Part shown: piece after piece, positions 59,129 through 64,000 of the stretch
Layout: every line of letters starts with the position of its first letter
Position numbering within the stretch: the first letter of the stretch is position 1
NCBI GenBank assembly: GCA_963784615.1
Contig: CAWASG010000001.1
Span: forward strand, 1,054,001-1,118,000
Length of the DNA stretch: 64,000 nt
DNA from: UBA11403 sp963784615
GTDB lineage: Bacteria; Pseudomonadota; Gammaproteobacteria; Legionellales; Legionellaceae
Direction of reading: 5' to 3'
The notes under the pieces: model-generated
What the model saw: only the letters and a program-made list of their open reading frames with translations
Database searches by the model: none
Told to the model about the DNA's origin: nothing
Position numbers and translations under genes: made by a program

Positions 59129-59890
59129 ATGCGCTCCGTCAAATTAATTTTTATACAACTATCGACCATTGTGGGACTCACCCAGGTTATGACTGGATTG
59201 TTGTTGTCATATTTCATTCCCAAAGCCAATCTCCTTGTCTATATCATTGCTGATGCAATGATACTGGCGATGATGACAACACCGATTGTCTACTGGAAAT
59301 TCATCCTGCCTTATATTCGAATGAACGACAAACTCAACAGCCAAATGCAATCGTTCGATCAAATGACAAACTTAGGGAATCGGCGAAACCTGTATGATCA
59401 GTTAAAACATCTCATCGCTTATAATTCACGCCATCTCGTCTTTGGTGCGGTATTGCTCATTGATCTCGACAAATTAAGCGAGATTAATGAACAACTGGGT
59501 CAAGACCCTGTAAAAAAAATATTCATGATAACGGCTAAACGACTCGTCGCAACCATCAGGAAAGAAGACGTTGTGTGTCATACCGGAGGAAGCGAATTTT
59601 ATATACTTCTCACTCGCCTTACAGAAGATAAATCACAAAGCCACGAATATGCTCGTCAAGCTGCAAAGCGAATCTTGACCGTTTTACAAGAACCCTTATT
59701 GTTTAAAAAGAAACCACTCGATATCCGACCCTGTATCGGTGTGCAACTCATTTCGCCAGAAATAACCTCAGTAAGACGTATATTAAACGACCTTGATACC
59801 GCAATGTATAACGCAAAACGATCCGAAGAAGACCCTATCGCGTTTGCGGAAGAAGAACTTGCAAACTTTGGATTAACACATCAGAAATAA
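59129..59890 (+). CDS. GGDEF-type protein with altered signature (GGSEF)
   Basis: 253 residues. Two N-terminal membrane helices (about 5-33 and 37-60), then a GGDEF fold: DQMTNLGNRRNLYDQL, LLIDLDKLSEINEQLGQ, and GGSEF where active diguanylate cyclases have GG[DE]EF. The metal Asp in LIDLD is kept, but the third signature position is Ser, so cyclase activity is doubtful. No sensory domain other than the membrane part. AAAGGA ribosome site. Confidence 0.82.
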   Translation: MRSVKLIFIQLSTIVGLTQVMTGLLLSYFIPKANLLVYIIADAMILAMMTTPIVYWKFILPYIRMNDKLNSQMQSFDQMTNLGNRRNLYDQLKHLIAYNSRHLVFGAVLLIDLDKLSEINEQLGQDPVKKIFMITAKRLVATIRKEDVVCHTGGSEFYILLTRLTEDKSQSHEYARQAAKRILTVLQEPLLFKKKPLDIRPCIGVQLISPEITSVRRILNDLDTAMYNAKRSEEDPIAFAEEELANFGLTHQK

Positions 59891-60177
59891 ACAGATACTT
59901 TTGAATATTCACATTGCGTGCCGTCTACCACAATTCACTTTAAATTTTTGGCTCCCCAACCAAGTGCGTCGTCTTGAACGCCGAAGTATCTTCGGCACTC
60001 GGGCGTTCAGGACGACGAGACAAAAAAATACCATCTGAATTACTTTAAATCCTTTGTTCAAGACTTAATCAACAACAATCGGCGCAATACATGAACTTGA
60101 TGTCATCAAATTACAATACGTTGATTGTTTGTTTACACTTTGATACCATGAAACATGCTTGACAGAAGGACTTACTC
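59891..60177. other. Intergenic region with palindrome before the kinase gene
   Basis: 287 bases. An imperfect palindrome (59968-60017) has outer arms GTCGTCTTGAACGCC / GGCGTTCAGGACGAC and an inner GCCGAAG-TAT-CTTCGGC. The remainder is AT-rich upstream sequence; AGAAGGA precedes the kinase ATG. Confidence 0.7.
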
Positions 60178-61545
60178 ATGAAAAAAAACTCACCCCAATC
60201 TCCATCAGATTCAACCAAACTAACTTCTGCCGACATGGAGTCAAAACGACAAATCCAACGACCACGATCTGCAGAGTTAGGACGACGCATTAAAGAAAAA
60301 ATTGCGCAAATTGACTGGAGCAGTCTAGAGGAAATTTCACGGGGGGCGCAAGGAGTAGTCTATCGTGCGGTTGTACTCAATCCTGACCCAGGGACCTCAC
60401 CAATGAGGATTCAACGTCTTCCAGTGGCCTTGAAATTATTACATACTAAACATAGAGGCGCTGCAAAATCATTCGGGCCATATGCAACCCTCACACAAGC
60501 ATTGGAATCTACAGCCCAACATCATATTACTCACCTCATCGCTAGGGTGCGGCATCACAAGAACCTGTATGCGGTGATGCCTCTTCTTGACAAGTCTATC
60601 TATGATCTGCTCCCTTTTTTTCATCACATAAAGGATGACCATCTAACCGCATATTCCTTTTTAGTCATGTCAGTAATGTTAGATGTTCTGGTTGCGTTAG
60701 ATTATACACACAAGAATAATCTGGGGCATCGTGACATTAAGCCTGAGAATGTACTTTGGTACCCTGAAATTGGTCACTTTGTAGTGACAGATATGGATTC
60801 TCTAGCAAGGATGAAGCGCGCTAAGGATTTTCATGGAACACTCGGATTTACACATCCAGCGGCTTTTTCAGGGCAAGAAGCGCATCCTCTTCCATCCGAT
60901 GATATCTACAGTTTAGGTCACGTATTAAAATGCTTACTCACCCCAGGAATGCTTGAAAGTATACGCGATCCAGTTGAGTATGCACCGGAACCAGGAGCAT
61001 ATATATTCGCTCAAATGCAAGCGTATCAGGTCGCTCAAAAAGACTTCCCTCAACCCGATGAAAGAGCTCATTCGCCACTAATGACAAGAAACATAGAGGG
61101 AACAACCGAACTACGTAATCCTGGCGAAATGATAGTCCACAACATAAATGTGATCGCTAACCGTATGACCGCGTTAAATATGGAGCGAATCCCAACTGTT
61201 GATGAGTTACAAATTGTATTTACACAGTTAAAGGAAGATCTCCTCCGTATCGACCCTACGCTGTCTACTCGACTTGACCAAATCAAAATGAATATGTCAT
61301 GCTTTCAACCGAGAATGAGTCCTTCGCCTGATGAGGATGAGGATCAGTCTAAGTCTTCAACTTCAACTTCAACTTCAACGTCTTCTCCATTTTCACCAAT
61401 CTCTCCTGTTTACCCACTACCCACTGCCGCGCATACAGCACGAGGAAAAAATTCACCCCTGTTTTTCCGTGATCCCAAAACCGATGACAAACAAAATGCC
61501 CAAAATTCAAGCGAGGCAAACAGTAAAAAACTTTCTAATCAATAG
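60178..61545 (+). CDS. Eukaryotic-like Ser/Thr protein kinase (candidate effector)
   Basis: 455 residues, no signal peptide or membrane helix. Kinase domain about 50-340: glycine loop GAQGVVYRA (56-64), Lys86 in VALKLL, catalytic loop GHRDIKPENVLW (Asp186, Lys188, Asn191), metal Asp205 in TDMDS (DMD in place of DFG), GTLGFTHPAA in the APE position and SDDIYSLGHVL. Catalytic residues are intact. The tail (385-455) is Ser/Thr/Pro-rich and includes a Ser-Thr repeat encoded by tandem TCAACT units. It is unrelated in detail to the broken kinase at 34812. Secretion into a host is inference from context. Confidence 0.85.
   Translation: MKKNSPQSPSDSTKLTSADMESKRQIQRPRSAELGRRIKEKIAQIDWSSLEEISRGAQGVVYRAVVLNPDPGTSPMRIQRLPVALKLLHTKHRGAAKSFGPYATLTQALESTAQHHITHLIARVRHHKNLYAVMPLLDKSIYDLLPFFHHIKDDHLTAYSFLVMSVMLDVLVALDYTHKNNLGHRDIKPENVLWYPEIGHFVVTDMDSLARMKRAKDFHGTLGFTHPAAFSGQEAHPLPSDDIYSLGHVLKCLLTPGMLESIRDPVEYAPEPGAYIFAQMQAYQVAQKDFPQPDERAHSPLMTRNIEGTTELRNPGEMIVHNINVIANRMTALNMERIPTVDELQIVFTQLKEDLLRIDPTLSTRLDQIKMNMSCFQPRMSPSPDEDEDQSKSSTSTSTSTSSPFSPISPVYPLPTAAHTARGKNSPLFFRDPKTDDKQNAQNSSEANSKKLSNQ
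61352..61379 (+). repeat. Short tandem TCAACT repeat in the kinase gene
   Basis: About four copies of the hexamer TCAACT encode the Ser-Thr run. Changes in copy number would keep the frame. Confidence 0.7.
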
Positions 61546-61636
61546 ACGATTTAAGATAACACCACTTGAAACTTGATAAAGTCTAGAAAAAATATCTAAA
61601 CCCATGCACAATGTCTATCTCGTACTTAATCTATAG

Positions 61637-62893
61637 ATGATCTCGCTCATGAATAAAAGAATGCGCAACATGGTGATTGTACTGGCCGTTGTTTTCGGCG
61701 GAATTCTTGTCTTTAATCTATTTAAAGCCTTCATGATCAAACGTTTTTTTGCAAGTTATGAGCCTCCTGCGGTAACGGTTTCCTCCGTCGTTGCAACGAA
61801 ACGCGACTGGAACCCTGTCATTCATGCTGTCGGTAATTTCGAGGCCATCAATGGCGTCGCGATTAACTCTGAAGTTGCAGGAAAGATTGTCGAACTACAT
61901 TTTGACTCAGGACAATTTGTACTTAAAGACACACCGCTCATCGATCTCAACGACAGTGTCGAACAAGCAACGCTGAAATTTAATCAAGCTGATCTCGCTT
62001 TACAAGGCATCAACTACAAACGCCAACTTGATCTACTTAAGCGAGGCGCCACGCCAAGTTCGAGCGTAGATGAAGCACATGCCAAATTAGAGCAAGCACA
62101 AGCCAATGCTGATAAAACACAAGCGCTGATTAATCAAAAACACATCAAGGCCCCCTTTGCAGGACGATTAGGGATTAGTCAAATCAATCTTGGACAATAT
62201 GTCACGCCCGGCCAAACTGAAATAGTCACCTTACAATCCATGGATCCGTTGTTTTTAAAATTTCACCTTCCAGAACAACGGATCAATGAATTACATCTCA
62301 ATCAAGCCATTACATTTTCAGTTGAACAATCACCCAATGTGCTGTTTGAAGGTAAAATTACCGCTATCAACTCGAAAATTGACACCGATACGCACAATAT
62401 TGAATTACAAGCTCTGCTCTATAATTGTCCTATCTCGGCAACCGCATCCCCAGAAAAATCTTCTCTTGTGACCATTAAAAAACACCCCTTCGACACTAAG
62501 CCTATCGTCGTCTGCAATACAAAAACCAATACGGATAACAAAACCACTGAATTCAATTTTGTCCCTGGTATGTTTGCAAGAATTGAGATTGAGCTCCCCC
62601 CCATGCGCGGTGTCATCGTCTTGCCCAGCACAGCTATATCATACAGCCTCTATGGCAACTCTGTTTTTGTGATTGAAAAAGACAAGAACGACCCAAACAT
62701 CCTTCGTGTGAATCGTACATTCATTAAAACTGGCGACCAAAAAGGGAATTACACAGTGATTCTTTCAGGCGTTAAAGCCGGACAAGTCGTTGTCAGCTCA
62801 GGGGAATTGAAATTGCAAAATGGAACAAGAGTTGTCATTAATAACACGATAAAATTAGATGAAACCGCTGATCTGAAAAAGATTGGGCAATAA
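61637..62893 (+). CDS. RND efflux periplasmic adaptor (membrane fusion protein)
   Basis: 418 residues (Met5 at 61649 is an alternative start). One N-terminal membrane anchor (about 8-31), a lipoyl-like half motif VNSEVAGKIVELHFDSG-type region, a helical hairpin (about 110-165) and the second lipoyl half IKAPFAGRLGISQINLGQYV, then beta-barrel and membrane-proximal domains. It links an RND pump to an outer-membrane channel. An extra polar loop (CNTKTNTDNKTTEF) lies near residue 295. The RND gene follows. Confidence 0.9.
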   Translation: MISLMNKRMRNMVIVLAVVFGGILVFNLFKAFMIKRFFASYEPPAVTVSSVVATKRDWNPVIHAVGNFEAINGVAINSEVAGKIVELHFDSGQFVLKDTPLIDLNDSVEQATLKFNQADLALQGINYKRQLDLLKRGATPSSSVDEAHAKLEQAQANADKTQALINQKHIKAPFAGRLGISQINLGQYVTPGQTEIVTLQSMDPLFLKFHLPEQRINELHLNQAITFSVEQSPNVLFEGKITAINSKIDTDTHNIELQALLYNCPISATASPEKSSLVTIKKHPFDTKPIVVCNTKTNTDNKTTEFNFVPGMFARIEIELPPMRGVIVLPSTAISYSLYGNSVFVIEKDKNDPNILRVNRTFIKTGDQKGNYTVILSGVKAGQVVVSSGELKLQNGTRVVINNTIKLDETADLKKIGQ

Positions 62894-62904
62894 CATAGCC
62901 TCCT

Positions 62905-62992
62905 CTCGATAACCCGGGGATTATTCAATATTCCGACGTACCGCGGCTTGTCCGCGGTACGTCGGATAAGTATTTCTCCCGGGGTTATTGAG
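62905..62992. repeat. Nested palindrome between adaptor and pump genes
   Basis: Outer arms CTCGATAACCCGGGGA / TCCCGGGGTTATTGAG enclose an inner, nearly perfect hairpin TCCGACGTACCGCGG-CTTGT-CCGCGGTACGTCGGA. It falls inside the efflux operon. Confidence 0.88.
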
Positions 62993-63017
62993 AAATTACC
63001 GAGAAGATACATAAGAT

Positions 63018-64000
63018 ATGAAATTTACCGATCTATTTATTAAGCGCCCCGTATTAGCCTCTGTTATCAGTTTGCTGATTCTTTTGTTTGGTCTCAATTC
63101 TATTTTTAAAATGCAAATTCGCCAGTTTCCTCGCATGGATAATACGGTGATTACCGTTTTAACCAGCTACCCGGGCGCCGATGCTAATTTGATTGCCAGT
63201 TTTATCACCACCCCCCTGGAATCCGCCGTCGCAAGCGCTGAAGGGATCGATTACATGTCATCGAGCAGTGTCCAAGGGGTCAGTACCATTGTATTAACCA
63301 TCAAATTAAATTTCGATGCACAAAAAGCATTTACCGATGTCATGAGTAAAGTACAGCAAACCCTCAACCGATTGCCACCACAAGCGCAACAACCCATTAT
63401 CATCAAAAAATCGGATACCTCCACACCGCTCATGTACATCAGCCTCGATAGCACAGAAATGACGCCTCAACAAATTACCGATTATGCAACGCGCGTTGTG
63501 CAGCCTCAACTGGCATCGATTGATGGCGTGGCTCAAGCGGATATTCTTGGCGGCCAAACTTATTCCATGCGCGTCTTTTTAGATCCCGTTAAAATGGCCG
63601 CTCTCAACGTGACTCCGGCAGATGTTTACGCTGTTCTGGGAAACAATAATTTTTTAACCGCTGCGGGCAACACCAAATCCGAATATGTAGCCATCAACAT
63701 CAAAGCCCATACCAATCTTGATACTGTTGAAGAATTTAAAGAATTGATTATTCGATCGAATAAAAATTCGATTATTCGACTACGAGACATAGGGAAGGTC
63801 GAGTTAGGTTCAGAAAACTATGATTCATCAGTAACTTTTGATGGCAAAAAAGCCATTTTCCTGGCCATTACACCCACGCCAACGGCCAATCCACTGTCCG
63901 TTATTACCTCGGTACGACAGGCGTTCCCTGAGATTCAACGCCAATTTCCACCCTCACTGCACGGTACGATTGTCTATGACGCAACCGACTACATTCGCGC
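63018..64000 (+). CDS. RND efflux transporter (3' end outside window)
   Basis: At least 327 residues, open to the window edge. MKFTDLFIKRPVLASVISLLILLFG and IRQFPRMDNTVITVLTSYPGADANLI are typical of HAE1-type RND pumps; the porter domain follows (VQGVSTIVLTIKLNF, INIKAHTNL). It exports drugs or other compounds by proton antiport. ATAAGATATG start, 26 bases after a palindrome. Confidence 0.93.
   Translation, partial: MKFTDLFIKRPVLASVISLLILLFGLNSIFKMQIRQFPRMDNTVITVLTSYPGADANLIASFITTPLESAVASAEGIDYMSSSSVQGVSTIVLTIKLNFDAQKAFTDVMSKVQQTLNRLPPQAQQPIIIKKSDTSTPLMYISLDSTEMTPQQITDYATRVVQPQLASIDGVAQADILGGQTYSMRVFLDPVKMAALNVTPADVYAVLGNNNFLTAAGNTKSEYVAINIKAHTNLDTVEEFKELIIRSNKNSIIRLRDIGKVELGSENYDSSVTFDGKKAIFLAITPTPTANPLSVITSVRQAFPEIQRQFPPSLHGTIVYDATDYIR

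Overview
The window is chromosomal DNA of a gammaproteobacterium. Core genes and their order (grpE-dnaK-dnaJ-carA, carB-greA, leuS-lptE and holA-nadD, accD-folC-dedD-cvpA, dacA-ybeD-lipB) are gammaproteobacterial. The mixture of that core with ankyrin-type, eukaryotic-like kinase and protease-like proteins suggests an intracellular or host-associated member of the Legionellales (Legionella/Coxiella relatives). That placement is inference; no genus can be fixed by eye.

Layout. 1-6390 (minus): lipA (cut by the window edge), a thioredoxin-CcdA-like membrane protein, a PAP2 phosphatase, greA and carB. 6528-8886: a Spy-like periplasmic protein and, on plus, a putative cysteine protease with an ankyrin-like tail. 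9008-16630 (minus): ahcY, metK, carA, dnaJ, dnaK, grpE, with a good sigma-32 type promoter in front of dnaK. 16723-19653 (plus): class II DAHP synthase, a 180-bp palindromic MITE-like element, and an aldehyde dehydrogenase. 19762-23217 (minus): hemE and a large orphan protein. 23357-28657 (minus): a complete 16S-tRNA-Ala(TGC)-23S-5S rRNA operon with promoter, processing stems and terminator; murI lies upstream. 29953-34717 (plus): lnt, leuS, lptE. 34812-40412: an accessory island that splits lptE from holA. It holds a eukaryotic-like kinase gene broken by a complete 3,085-bp transposon, then an ankyrin protein. 40457-45524: holA-nadD (plus) and accD-folC-dedD-cvpA (minus). 45676-48561 (plus): two tandem membrane paralogues, an L,D-transpeptidase and a RHH/PIN toxin-antitoxin pair. 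48618-55536: envelope genes (rlpA, dacA, ybeD, lipB, a DedA/LssY-like protein, a second L,D-transpeptidase) and a cytochrome c5. 55893-64000: recJ, a PGM-like protein, an Mth938-domain protein, a GGDEF-type protein, a second eukaryotic-like kinase, and the start of an RND efflux operon cut by the right edge.

The strongest finding is the transposon at 36147-39231. It has matching imperfect termini (TGTAAYGTCTC) and a 5-bp CCCCA target duplication. Removing it with one copy of the duplication rejoins two fragments in frame into one 607-residue kinase-like ORF, with the junction falling inside the kinase C-lobe.

A second theme is a dense population of palindromic intergenic repeats. The main family (core GTAGGTTGGGTTGAG) occurs seven times, mostly at the 3' ends of genes and once inside the rRNA operon; two copies sit in a larger element with its own inverted outer arms. 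Other palindrome families occur at 6470/48578, 12650/13933, 18055, 55614-55876, 58495, 59968 and 62905. All coordinates come from reading the sequence; no alignment or database search was run.
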